A DNA stretch of 61,770 nucleotides from the IMG/VR virus record IMGVR_UViG_3300035438_000760, positions 1 through 61,770 of that record, one strand, 5' to 3'. Below are positions 1-7,386 of this stretch, one piece after another. Positions within the stretch are counted from its first letter, which is position 1; each line of letters opens with the position of its first letter. The position numbers and the translations under genes were made by a program. The notes below the pieces were generated by a model. The model was given only the letters and a program-made list of their open reading frames with translations. It was not told where the DNA came from and did not search any database. The DNA is from a virus.

Positions 1-60
1 CTACAGGTGCTACAGGTGCTACAGGTGCTACAGGTGCTACAGGTGCTACAGGTGCTACAG
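1..60 (+). repeat. 9-bp tandem repeat in collagen-like fibre gene
   Basis: The unit CTACAGGTG is repeated about 6.7 times and encodes Gly-Ala-Thr collagen-like triplets. The same array at 61650-61690 is two units shorter (5 against 7 CTACA units). The copy-number difference is either real heterogeneity or an assembly effect at the circular join. Confidence 0.9.
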
Positions 61-884
61 GAGCGACTGGTGCAACAGGTTCTGCTGGTGCGATGTCTGA
101 GATTGACGCACAAACCTTCTCAAGTTCAACTACTTACACAATCCCTGCCACATCAAAACTGATTGTCGTTGAGTGTATCGGTGCTGGTGGCGGCGGTGGT
201 TCAGGTCGGCGTGGCGGACCTCAAGCAGGTGGTGGCGGCGGTGGTGGTGCGTGGGAACGCTTGTCTATCCCCGTGTCGGAACTTGGTGGTGCTGGAGCGT
301 CTGTGACGGTCACTATTGGTGCGGGCGGTGCTGGTGCGCCACGAGCAACAGTAGATGGCAACGGTAGTTCAGGTTCTAAAGGCGGTAACTCACGCTTCGG
401 CACATTCTATTTCTCAGGTGCTATGGCTGGTAACGGTGGTGGTTCGGGTGGTGCTGGTGAGCGTGGTATGGGGTATACGGGTGGCTTAGCGATGACTGTT
501 GGTTCTGAGTTTGGAACTGGTGGTCGTGCGGCACTTGTTGCTCGTAAAGGTTGGCGTGGTGGTGGTGGCGGTGGTGCTGGTGGATATGCTGGTGCGAGTT
601 CTGAAAGTGACCCACCACTTGCTACTACTGGTCAAACCTATGTCGCAACAACTGGTGGTGGTGGTATTGCTGGAACTGGTGACGGTGGCAACGGCACAGC
701 AGGTGGAACATCACAAGGTGGCGGTGGTGGTTCTAATGGAACATCAAATATGGGTGGTAACGGTGGCAACGGTGGAAACGCTGGTGGTGGTGGTGCTGGC
801 GGTGGTTCGTCAGCAACTCTCATCAACTCCGGCGCAGGTGGTGCTGGCGGAGACGCACAAATTAAGATATGGGTGTTCGGATGA
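3..884 (+). CDS. Collagen-like, glycine-rich tail fibre/adhesin (C-terminal part)
   Basis: This is the 3' part of a gene that begins at 60869 and crosses the ends of the circular sequence; the full product is about 548 residues. The visible part starts with GAT collagen-like triplets. From about position 93 follows a domain beginning [14 protein letters not shown] and then about 200 residues dominated by long glycine runs. This resembles the polyglycine-sandwich adhesin domains placed at the distal end of phage fibres, so it may bind the host surface. The composition makes the homology hard to test by eye. Every other frame here is a composition shadow. Confidence 0.8.
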   Translation, partial: TGATGATGATGATGATGATGATGATGSAGAMSEIDAQTFSSSTTYTIPATSKLIVVECIGAGGGGGSGRRGGPQAGGGGGGGAWERLSIPVSELGGAGASVTVTIGAGGAGAPRATVDGNGSSGSKGGNSRFGTFYFSGAMAGNGGGSGGAGERGMGYTGGLAMTVGSEFGTGGRAALVARKGWRGGGGGGAGGYAGASSESDPPLATTGQTYVATTGGGGIAGTGDGGNGTAGGTSQGGGGGSNGTSNMGGNGGNGGNAGGGGAGGGSSATLINSGAGGAGGDAQIKIWVFG

Positions 885-1072
885 GATGGCTTGAATTGAA
901 CGCCGACGGCGTTGTCGTAAACATTTCTATTTGGAATGGTGTCACCCCATATTCGCCCGCAGGTATCACACAACTTTTACCGTGTGCAGATAACGCTGGC
1001 GTGTCGTTCGGTTGGCAACTCGTTGACGGTGTATGGCAAGCCCCTGTTGAAAACCTATTAGAAGAGAGTTAA
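881..1072 (+). CDS. Small protein downstream of the tail fibre
   Basis: 63 residues, starting MRWLELNADGVVV. The ATG at 881 overlaps the fibre stop codon (ATGA), which indicates translational coupling. The sequence looks like a small beta-rich domain ('NISIWNGVTPY'). Short proteins of this kind often follow tail-fibre genes as chaperones or fibre-end caps. I do not recognise the family, so that role is inferred from position only. Confidence 0.65.
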   Translation: MRWLELNADGVVVNISIWNGVTPYSPAGITQLLPCADNAGVSFGWQLVDGVWQAPVENLLEES

Positions 1073-1075
1073 CCA

Positions 1076-1657
1076 ATGACCACCTATCCCGTACTCCCAA
1101 TCATTATGCCTAGCGATCTTGCTGGTGCGAAGAATGGTGAACTGAACCCTGCCTTGCTTCGTGGCATTAAGGCTCCGAACGGCAAGTTGCATCATCTTGC
1201 CGCTACGGCTTGGAATTGCATGCAGTTAGCGGCGTACTTTGATGGGATTGAGTTGAAGCATGTTGGTGCTTACCGTCCGTTGACGGAACAGGTGAAGTTG
1301 TTTAATTCTCGTTATGCGTTATCGCCAACGGGTCGTAAACCGCAGGTCACGCGCACCTATCAGGGTAAGACTTGGTATTTGAAAAAGGGCATGGCACCAG
1401 CAGGCACCCCCGCTACCAGTAATCATGGCATCGGACTCGCGATAGATATTGCCTCATGCGAGGGTAAGCGTTTGGCGTGGTTGCTTGGCGATTCGTTTGC
1501 TACCAGTAACGCTCTTAAATACGGGTTCACATGGGAAGTTGCAGACTCTAAAAATCCAAACTTTGAGGCATGGCATCTGCGTTATGTTTGTGGCGACAAG
1601 TTGCCACAAGCGGTGCTGGATGCTTTGGTCGCTTTCCCAACTTTGAATGCGAACTGA
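1076..1657 (+). CDS. Endolysin, M15 (VanY/D-Ala-D-Ala carboxypeptidase-like) peptidase
   Basis: 193 residues. The zinc-peptidase core shows 'SNHGIGLAIDIA' (His and Asp ligands) at about residues 115-126 and 'EAWHLRYV' (the WH motif with the third ligand) at about 164-171. These are the hallmarks of the M15B/C family, which cuts peptide stems of peptidoglycan. There is no signal peptide, so it would need a holin; a candidate follows at 1661. A preceding GAGAG serves as ribosome site before ATG 1076. No separate cell-wall binding domain is apparent. Expected to lyse the host at the end of infection. Confidence 0.88.
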   Translation: MTTYPVLPIIMPSDLAGAKNGELNPALLRGIKAPNGKLHHLAATAWNCMQLAAYFDGIELKHVGAYRPLTEQVKLFNSRYALSPTGRKPQVTRTYQGKTWYLKKGMAPAGTPATSNHGIGLAIDIASCEGKRLAWLLGDSFATSNALKYGFTWEVADSKNPNFEAWHLRYVCGDKLPQAVLDALVAFPTLNAN

Positions 1658-1660
1658 GTT

Positions 1661-1858
1661 GTGGATCTCGTCTGGGTACCCATTGCCGTAGCGTTAATCG
1701 GCGGTCCTGTCATGTGGTTTCTGCAACGGTTTGATAAGCGGAATACGCAACAACACGGGTCAAACATGAAAGTTCTGGAGCGCATTGAATCCAAGGTAGA
1801 CCAAGTTGACGAACGGATTTCGGGTCATATTGATTGGCATGCTCACAAAGACAAGTAG
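1661..1858 (+). CDS. Holin-like small membrane protein
   Basis: 65 residues from GTG 1661. One N-terminal membrane segment (about residues 3-22, 'VWVPIAVALIGGPVMWFL') is followed by a basic stretch and a short coiled-coil-like helix ending 'HIDWHAHKDK'. Small one-helix membrane proteins with such tails (DUF2746-like) sit next to lysins in actinobacterial phages. The position directly after the endolysin supports a holin or holin-accessory role. A second holin candidate is at 60268. Confidence 0.65.
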   Translation: MDLVWVPIAVALIGGPVMWFLQRFDKRNTQQHGSNMKVLERIESKVDQVDERISGHIDWHAHKDK

Positions 1859-1920
1859 GGTTTTGTTACTGTGGTGATGCGAATACCACTATTGGGGTAG
1901 CGTTCACTGCGGAGGTAACG

Positions 1921-2184
1921 ATGAGCGAACTTTTGAAGAAGTTGAATCAGGCTGGGACTACAAAAATTTCTCGGTGTGGTGTTGCTTTGTTGAAAGCAAG
2001 TTTGGATCCTGCTGAGTGGGATCAGGTTGCTGTCATTATTGACGGGATGCGAAACGATCGTTTGCGGGCTACGGCTCAAGGGCATACGGCTGTTTGGTTG
2101 TCTGGTGTTCTTAAAGAGCATGGGCATTCGGTTTCTCTTCATACGGTTCAACGACATATACGGAAGGCGTGTGCTTGTGAGTGA
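1921..2184 (+). CDS. Small putative HTH protein
   Basis: 87 residues, starting MSELLKKLNQAG. ATG 1921 is chosen because GGAGG lies just upstream. The C-terminal half ('ISLHTVQRH'-like: 'VSLHTVQRHIRKACACE') looks like the recognition helix of a helix-turn-helix, with a CxC ending. Short proteins with this layout are common in actinobacteriophages and are thought to bind DNA. It precedes and overlaps the phosphoesterase gene. Function unknown. Confidence 0.6.
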   Translation: MSELLKKLNQAGTTKISRCGVALLKASLDPAEWDQVAVIIDGMRNDRLRATAQGHTAVWLSGVLKEHGHSVSLHTVQRHIRKACACE

Positions 2185-3343
2185 TCTTTCTGAGGCGTTA
2201 ACTAATCCGCCGAAGCCGATGCGAGAGCGTCTTGGTGCTTTGGCTGAGTTGTTGGAGCGGTCTGGTATTGATATTGATGAGATTGGCAATGTCCAACGGG
2301 TCAATGTGTATCAGGGGTTCTATAAGGATGAGAACGGTGAAGCGCACACGGTTGACATGCATGGCATCGTGTTGTCGCCTAAGTGGGGCGACGCTCCTGA
2401 ATATCCTGTGGTTCAGCCTGCCGCGCCTACGGTGGTTCGCCCTGTCAAGATCCAGTCCAGTAAGCGGACTAGCAAGTTGACGGTCATTTTGCCTGATCCC
2501 CAGATTGGTTACCGCCGTCTGGATTCTGGTGAGATGTTGACGATGCATGATGAGGATGCGATAGATGTGGCGTTGCAGATTTGTCGTTCTGTCCGTCCAG
2601 ATGCCATCGTGAACTTGGGTGACTTCTTGGATCTCCCAGAGTGGTCTTCTAAGTTTTTGGTTTTGCCAGAGTTTGTGTTGACGACTCAGCCTTCGGTTGA
2701 TCGTGCCCACCTATTTTTGGCTCAACAGAGGGCTATTGCTCCTGATGCGACGATCAGTTTGTTGGCTGGTAACCATGATGATCGGCTGGGGAAGCATGTG
2801 GCTAAGAACGCTATGGCGGCTTTGCGGTTGCGTAGGGCTGGTTTGCCGAATGAGTTGCCTGTGTTGTCGCTTCAGTATTTGTTGCGGTTGGAGGAGTTGG
2901 GTGTGTCGTATGTGTCTGGGTATCCCGCTGGTCGGATCCAGATTGCTAAAGGCGGATATGGTCAAACCCCCCTATATGCCATTCATGGGGAGAAACTGGA
3001 CATCTCTAAGGTTGCTCGTGAGGAACGCCAATCGTTCGTTCAGGGGCACATTCACCGTCAAGCAATGCATGCGATGACCTATGAGGTTCGGGGTGAGCCG
3101 GAGACAGTTTTGGCTTTCTCGCCGGGTTGTCTGTGTCGGATTGATGGTGGTGTTCCCAGCACCAAGTCGGCTGTTGACGAGAGGGGTGTTCCTGTGGTCA
3201 GATGGGAAGCATGGCAACAAGGAATAGCGGTCGTGGAGGAATGCGACGATGGGTTTTATCATGTGGAAATTGTTCCTATTTTTCATGGGCGGGCTGTCTA
3301 CAGAGGGAAGCAGTATGAGGCTCGTAAAGATTCTGTGGGATGA
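2177..3343 (+). CDS. Calcineurin-like metallophosphoesterase
   Basis: 388 residues from GTG 2177, overlapping the previous gene by 8 bases. The metallophosphoesterase motifs appear in order: 'DPQIGYR' (DxH-like position filled by Q), 'GDFLDLPEWS', 'AGNHDDR', 'HGEKLD' and 'GHIHRQ'. This family hydrolyses phosphodiesters or phosphomonoesters with two metal ions. In many phages such enzymes lie near DNA-metabolism or lysis genes and the substrate is unknown. The first ~100 residues form a separate domain with no motif I recognise. Confidence 0.85.
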   Translation: MSDLSEALTNPPKPMRERLGALAELLERSGIDIDEIGNVQRVNVYQGFYKDENGEAHTVDMHGIVLSPKWGDAPEYPVVQPAAPTVVRPVKIQSSKRTSKLTVILPDPQIGYRRLDSGEMLTMHDEDAIDVALQICRSVRPDAIVNLGDFLDLPEWSSKFLVLPEFVLTTQPSVDRAHLFLAQQRAIAPDATISLLAGNHDDRLGKHVAKNAMAALRLRRAGLPNELPVLSLQYLLRLEELGVSYVSGYPAGRIQIAKGGYGQTPLYAIHGEKLDISKVAREERQSFVQGHIHRQAMHAMTYEVRGEPETVLAFSPGCLCRIDGGVPSTKSAVDERGVPVVRWEAWQQGIAVVEECDDGFYHVEIVPIFHGRAVYRGKQYEARKDSVG

Positions 3344-3548
3344 CGCTTATTCGTTGCCTGATGATTGGCACGAGTTGCCGTTGGCTCCGCCTGAGACTCG
3401 TCCTATGACGACTGTTGGGTTCATTGTTTCTGAGTCTAAGTGGGGTGTGGCTGTTGCTCATACGCATGATCCCGATGGTGAGACTTGTGCTGGTGTGATT
3501 GTGATTCCTAAAGGGATGATCCGTAAGATCACTGATTTAGTTGCGTGA
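3315..3548 (+). CDS. Hypothetical protein
   Basis: 77 residues, starting MRLVKILWDDAYS. ATG 3315 has a good ribosome site (AGAGGGAAG) and overlaps the end of the phosphoesterase gene by 29 bases. The protein looks like a small soluble alpha/beta fold, with no motif I can name. Confidence 0.6.
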   Translation: MRLVKILWDDAYSLPDDWHELPLAPPETRPMTTVGFIVSESKWGVAVAHTHDPDGETCAGVIVIPKGMIRKITDLVA

Positions 3549-3669
3549 CTATTACTGTTGGGAATGCGATCTTGATTGGCGGGGTAGTAAGCATTGTCCT
3601 GTGTGTGGTGGTTTGGGTGAGGAACAGGATGACTTCCCACTAAACACCGTTCAAGACGATGTTGACTAG
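3541..3669 (+). CDS. Possible 42-residue zinc-ribbon protein
   Basis: Read from TTG 3541 the frame gives a protein with CWEC and CPVCGG pairs, a typical zinc ribbon, and an acidic tail. A competing reading from GTG 3545 encodes a 32-residue membrane-like peptide ending at 3643. The cysteine spacing makes the zinc ribbon the better candidate, but its start has no strong ribosome site. Confidence 0.4.
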   Translation: MRDYYCWECDLDWRGSKHCPVCGGLGEEQDDFPLNTVQDDVD

Positions 3670-3678
3670 CATACGGTT

Positions 3679-4365
3679 GTGGATTTTGACCTGACTGAGT
3701 TAGAGAAGAAGATGTCGCCGTCTGAGGCGGGTCGTTACGCCGCTGAGATGCGATGGCGTACTCATTCTGGTATGGCTTTGCCCGCTGGTGCAAACACTGT
3801 TTTGTTGCCTGACCGTTTGAATCGTGCTACTGACAACATGTTGGCTAAGGGTGGCAGTGTTTCTCACTTGGGTTTGAACGAGAGCGATGCTGTTTTGCGT
3901 GGTGCGATGATGATGGTGGAGCGCACTTTTAGTGAGGCTCGTATGAATCAGCGGGATTACGAGTTGAATGTGCATGCTCAGAAGTCGTGGCAGGAGGCTC
4001 GTAAGGATCCTTCGGCGATGCTTCATGTGGTTCGTGTTGGTCGCAATATTGCGGCGGTTGCGGTTACGGTTCGTCCGAATGATGCGACGGTGGAGATTCG
4101 GCATTTGAGTTCTACTGGGGTGTTGAAGGGTGCTGGTTCGGCTTTGTTGGGGTCAATTATTAAGAAGGGTGTGAAGGGTGGGCGTACTACTTTTCGGGTT
4201 ACGCCGTCTGAGGAATCTAAGTCTTTTTGGGATGAGTATGGTTTTAGCGGTGCTGTTTATGACCAGTTGGGTAATCCTGATGGGTCGCAGGATTTGGTTG
4301 TGAAGCCTGAGTGGTTGCGTGTTGTAAAGGCTAATTTTGATTCTTCAACGGAAGGTACAGAGTGA
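3679..4365 (+). CDS. Tagged GNAT-like acetyltransferase
   Basis: 228 residues from GTG 3679. Residues 12-29 are a copy of the shared SRSEAG tag ('MSPSEAGRYAAEMRW'). The remaining part resembles a GCN5-type acetyltransferase: 'IRHLSSTGVLKGAGSALL' fits the acetyl-CoA-binding loop, and 'SFWDEYGFSG' is the usual C-terminal strand-helix. The substrate is unknown. It is the first of three consecutive tagged genes and overlaps the next by 4 bases. If the tag directs virion packaging, this would be an injected enzyme; that is inference. Confidence 0.7.
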   Translation: MDFDLTELEKKMSPSEAGRYAAEMRWRTHSGMALPAGANTVLLPDRLNRATDNMLAKGGSVSHLGLNESDAVLRGAMMMVERTFSEARMNQRDYELNVHAQKSWQEARKDPSAMLHVVRVGRNIAAVAVTVRPNDATVEIRHLSSTGVLKGAGSALLGSIIKKGVKGGRTTFRVTPSEESKSFWDEYGFSGAVYDQLGNPDGSQDLVVKPEWLRVVKANFDSSTEGTE

Positions 4366-5492
4366 ACAAGTCATTGGAAAATGTGTTGAAGGCTTTGGAG
4401 CAGGACGCTTTGGCGTTTTGTTCGGAGTCGGATTGGGCGATCGTTGTCGCTGAATGCGAGAGGGCTGGGAATGTTCGTCGTGTTTCTAAGTCGGCTCAGG
4501 TGATTTTGGAGAAGGCTATGTCTCGTTCTGAGGCTGGTCGGTTTGCGGCTGAACAGCGTTGGAAGAATCATGTGAAGGAGGGTGATGGTAGCGGAGGGAG
4601 AATTCCCAATCCGCCCGGGTCGTCGGTTCGTGGCACAAGATCTGCTTTTAAGACTCCAGAATCTAAGGCTAATGCTAAAAAAATGATGCGAGACGCATTG
4701 TTATACGGTGGGTATAACGGTATAGAAGTTGCTGAAATTTTGACTGGCAGAGGAAATAACATTGCCAAAAAACAAAGTCGCAGGTGGTTGAAGTTGTATG
4801 GCTTTACGGACGGTCAAATACGAGAGTTTGTTGGCAGAGACACCGTTGAAACAAGTGGCAGTGGAACTCCTAAAGAGAAATACTCGCCAGTGCAATACCA
4901 AGCGGTTCGGGATGCGATACCTCAAATCAGTGCGGACAATGCTAAGAAGTTGACTCAGTATCTTGCTGATAATGATCTTCTTGGTGGTACTGCTGGGATG
5001 ACTCCTCAGCAGATGCTTGATAAGTGGGTGCCTCATTTGGATCGTGCTTTGGGTGGTAGCGAGACTGCAACTCCTAAAACGGCACCAGTAAAAAGTGGTG
5101 GTGAACGGGGTTCGGGTTCGTTTGATGATGGAACACCTTTTCATGGTAAGTTTTCAAGCCCGACAAACAATGACGGCGAAGGCGACGGCACTTTAGGTAC
5201 CAGCCGTGTTAACCATCCTGTTTACAAAACACCGAAGTATAAGGCTGAAGTGAAAGCGGCGGCTCTGTACCAGTTGCATAACGAGATCGTAAAAATGCAT
5301 CGGCAGGCAGGCAAACAAATTCCAAATTCTGCCAAGCCTTACATGGATGCTCTAAATTCGTTGTCAAATGTCAACGAAATGTACGGCATGGACTCTGGCA
5401 AATCCATTGTTGCTTACACCATTAGCAATATTAAATTTTTTGGTGAGCAAGGCAAAGCGTTAAAAGCGGAGTTGTCCGCTCGGTTGAAATAA
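4362..5492 (+). CDS. Tagged protein of unknown function
   Basis: 376 residues. Residues 1-52 form a helical module ('LENVLKALEQDALAFC...') also present in the products at 5521 and 26280. Residues 53-70 carry the tag ('MSRSEAGRFAAEQRWKNH'). The rest is low-complexity Gly/Ser/Pro linkers separating two helical regions; I recognise no catalytic motif. It sits between the GNAT-like and RelA/SpoT-like tagged genes. Confidence 0.7.
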   Translation: MNKSLENVLKALEQDALAFCSESDWAIVVAECERAGNVRRVSKSAQVILEKAMSRSEAGRFAAEQRWKNHVKEGDGSGGRIPNPPGSSVRGTRSAFKTPESKANAKKMMRDALLYGGYNGIEVAEILTGRGNNIAKKQSRRWLKLYGFTDGQIREFVGRDTVETSGSGTPKEKYSPVQYQAVRDAIPQISADNAKKLTQYLADNDLLGGTAGMTPQQMLDKWVPHLDRALGGSETATPKTAPVKSGGERGSGSFDDGTPFHGKFSSPTNNDGEGDGTLGTSRVNHPVYKTPKYKAEVKAAALYQLHNEIVKMHRQAGKQIPNSAKPYMDALNSLSNVNEMYGMDSGKSIVAYTISNIKFFGEQGKALKAELSARLK

Positions 5493-5520
5493 TCTCTCTC
5501 ACTATTTAAAGGAAACAGTC

Positions 5521-6462
5521 ATGCGACAAGGTTTGGAATCAGTTTTAAAAATGTTGGAGCCGTTTGCTCTCGGATTTTGTTCCGATAGTGAGTGGTCTGA
5601 TGTGGTTGCTGAGTGCGAATATGTTGGTGGTGTTTCTGGTGTGTCGGTTTCGGCTCAAAGGATTTTGGCTAAGGCGGAGTTTGGTTCTCGTTCGGAGGCT
5701 GGTCGTTATGCGGCATTACAGCGTTGGAAGACCCATATCCCTGTTGACGATGTAATCACCGCTTACCCTAATGCGAAACCTGCTGTGGCTGTTGGGGAAC
5801 CGTTCCCTCCTCCTCCTACGCCAGATACTGAACCTGATCCTAAGTATGGTGAGGAAAGCATTCGTCTGGCTAGAGAACTTCGTGCCAAATCGGTGCTTCT
5901 TGAACCTGAAGTTACAAACATGATTTTGGCGGTTGCTCAAAAGACTGGTGCCGAAACGCCTGACCTTAAACATCGTTTGAAGGCAACAGGTAGTCTTGCT
6001 CGCAAGATCCATAATGAGGGTATGGCTGAACATGACGGTGATTTTGTTAAGTCTGCTGAGGGTATCTCAGATGCGATTCGTTACACAATGGTGATTGATG
6101 ATGATAACTATTTGGGTGCGGCTCAGCAGATTATTAAGGATTTTGAGTCCAGTGGATACAAGATTCGTAACAAAAACTTTTGGCAGACGGGCGATCCTTT
6201 TGATGCGATGACTTTAAAGTTGTCTAAGGACGGGGTTACTACTGAGTTGCAGATGTTGACTCCTGCGGCGAAGAAAGCCAAGGAACTGAATCATCCGTTG
6301 TATGAGATTTATCGTGATCCTTCTACACCGATGCTCACTCGGATGAGTGCTTGGAAAAAAATGGTTGATGTAGCCAAGTTAACGCCTCGTCCGTTAGGCT
6401 ATTCCTTATTGTTAACACTTGGAACTTTGGTTCTTCAAAAACCTGATTGGGCGTTGATGTGA
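5521..6462 (+). CDS. Tagged RelA/SpoT-like nucleotide pyrophosphokinase domain protein
   Basis: 313 residues with ribosome site AAAGGAAACAG. Residues 1-53 are the helical module shared with 4362 and 26280, 54-72 the SRSEAG tag, and about 85-105 a proline-rich linker. Residues ~145-270 match the layout of RelA/SpoT-type synthetase domains as I remember them: a basic segment 'LKATGSLARKI', then 'GISDAIRYTMVI', a Gly-Tyr-Lys strand, and 'ELQMLTPAAKKAK' where alarmone synthetases have ExQxRT. Homologues occur in phage-borne and polymorphic toxins. Which nucleotide it would modify cannot be seen. Confidence 0.6.
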   Translation: MRQGLESVLKMLEPFALGFCSDSEWSDVVAECEYVGGVSGVSVSAQRILAKAEFGSRSEAGRYAALQRWKTHIPVDDVITAYPNAKPAVAVGEPFPPPPTPDTEPDPKYGEESIRLARELRAKSVLLEPEVTNMILAVAQKTGAETPDLKHRLKATGSLARKIHNEGMAEHDGDFVKSAEGISDAIRYTMVIDDDNYLGAAQQIIKDFESSGYKIRNKNFWQTGDPFDAMTLKLSKDGVTTELQMLTPAAKKAKELNHPLYEIYRDPSTPMLTRMSAWKKMVDVAKLTPRPLGYSLLLTLGTLVLQKPDWALM

Positions 6463-6659
6463 GATATTTTGCGAGTGATCTTGATGGGCGACCGAACACG
6501 CTGTACCGTTTTGATGTTTCGGGTTCTGACATTGTTGAGGAAAAGTGGACGGGCGTTGATTGGGTTCCGTCTAATGTGCCGTCTGAACATTTGGTTGAGG
6601 GTCAGCACGATATTTGGGAGTTGTCGTATGAGACGGCAAGGAAATTTTTCCCTATTTAA
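6459..6659 (+). CDS. Hypothetical protein
   Basis: 66 residues from GTG 6459, overlapping the stop of the preceding gene (GTGA). The acidic, aromatic sequence 'EEKWTGVDWVPSNVPSEHL' resembles small phage proteins with a WxG-type strand, but I cannot place the family. It ends the 2-6.6 kb operon. Confidence 0.5.
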   Translation: MRYFASDLDGRPNTLYRFDVSGSDIVEEKWTGVDWVPSNVPSEHLVEGQHDIWELSYETARKFFPI

Positions 6660-6677
6660 TTTTGTGAGTGCGAATCT

Positions 6678-6700
6678 TTGACTTAACCATCGTGTAGTAT
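6678..6700 (+). promoter_or_regulatory. Possible promoter of the replication operon
   Basis: TTGACT (6678) and TAGTAT (6695) resemble -35 and -10 boxes but are only 11 bases apart. They lie in the gap before the annealing-protein gene. Weak candidate. Confidence 0.3.
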
Positions 6701-6726
6701 CTCGTCAAGCCTAACGAGGAGGAAAA

Positions 6727-7386
6727 ATGGCAGACATGATGAAAGACTATGTGGAGGTTGCGGAGCGTATCCGTATCTTCCGTGAGAAGTACCCAGAGGG
6801 TTCGTTGCAACCAATGAATCTGGAGAAGCCTTACGAGATTGTGACGGTCGGGGAGAAGACTTTCATTGTCTATTTTGCCGCCGCTTACCGTACTCCCGAC
6901 GATCAGCGACCCGGCATTGGCAGTGCATGGGAGCCGGTTCCCGGTGCTACCAGTTTTACACGCCTGTCCGAACTGATGGTGTGTGAAACCTCGGCTTGGG
7001 GACGCGCAATTGTTGCTGTTTTGGCGGCGGATGCGAAAAAGGTTGCCACGATTGATGAGGTTCGGAATCGTGCGGAGGCTCCTGTTCGTGCAGTTGCACC
7101 AAAGCCAATTGCTAAGGTTGTCGCTCCTAAGCCGTCTGCTGATGAGCCACAGGAATGGGTTGCACCTAAGCAGGTGATCGTTGAACAAACGGAAAAGAAT
7201 GAGGCAAGCATCCATGCTATCGCTGAGTTGGCGAAGCAGGCGGGCATCGCTTCCAAAGAGGAAATGCGGGAGTATTGCTCAATGGTGATTGACCGTGACA
7301 TTGCTTCGTCGTTGGATTTGTCGGCTGAGGATCGGGTGAAAGTCATCATGGCTCTTCGTGAACTGGTCATGGATCCCAAAGAGTGA
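6727..7386 (+). CDS. Single-strand annealing protein candidate (ERF/Rad52-like)
   Basis: 219 residues with a strong ribosome site (GAGGAGG). The N-terminal half ('YVEVAERIRIFREKYPEG') and the signature 'CETSAWGRAIV' near residue 86 match a phage family that promotes annealing of complementary single strands (compare 'CETSAVGRAL' in ERF-like proteins). An Ala/Pro/Lys-rich linker (~120-155) leads to a C-terminal helical domain. With the SSB at 9075 and the nucleases at 28840 and 29674 it could form a recombination module. The assignment rests on remembered motifs. Confidence 0.6.
   Translation: MADMMKDYVEVAERIRIFREKYPEGSLQPMNLEKPYEIVTVGEKTFIVYFAAAYRTPDDQRPGIGSAWEPVPGATSFTRLSELMVCETSAWGRAIVAVLAADAKKVATIDEVRNRAEAPVRAVAPKPIAKVVAPKPSADEPQEWVAPKQVIVEQTEKNEASIHAIAELAKQAGIASKEEMREYCSMVIDRDIASSLDLSAEDRVKVIMALRELVMDPKE

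Noticed and set aside
499-894. 131-codon open frame over the glycine-rich fibre
   Set aside because: Val/Leu-rich shadow of GGT/GGC glycine codons; composition artefact.
3545-3643. 32-residue membrane peptide from GTG 3545
   Set aside because: Overlaps a frame with a clear zinc-ribbon cysteine pattern; only one is likely real and the cysteine spacing favours the other.
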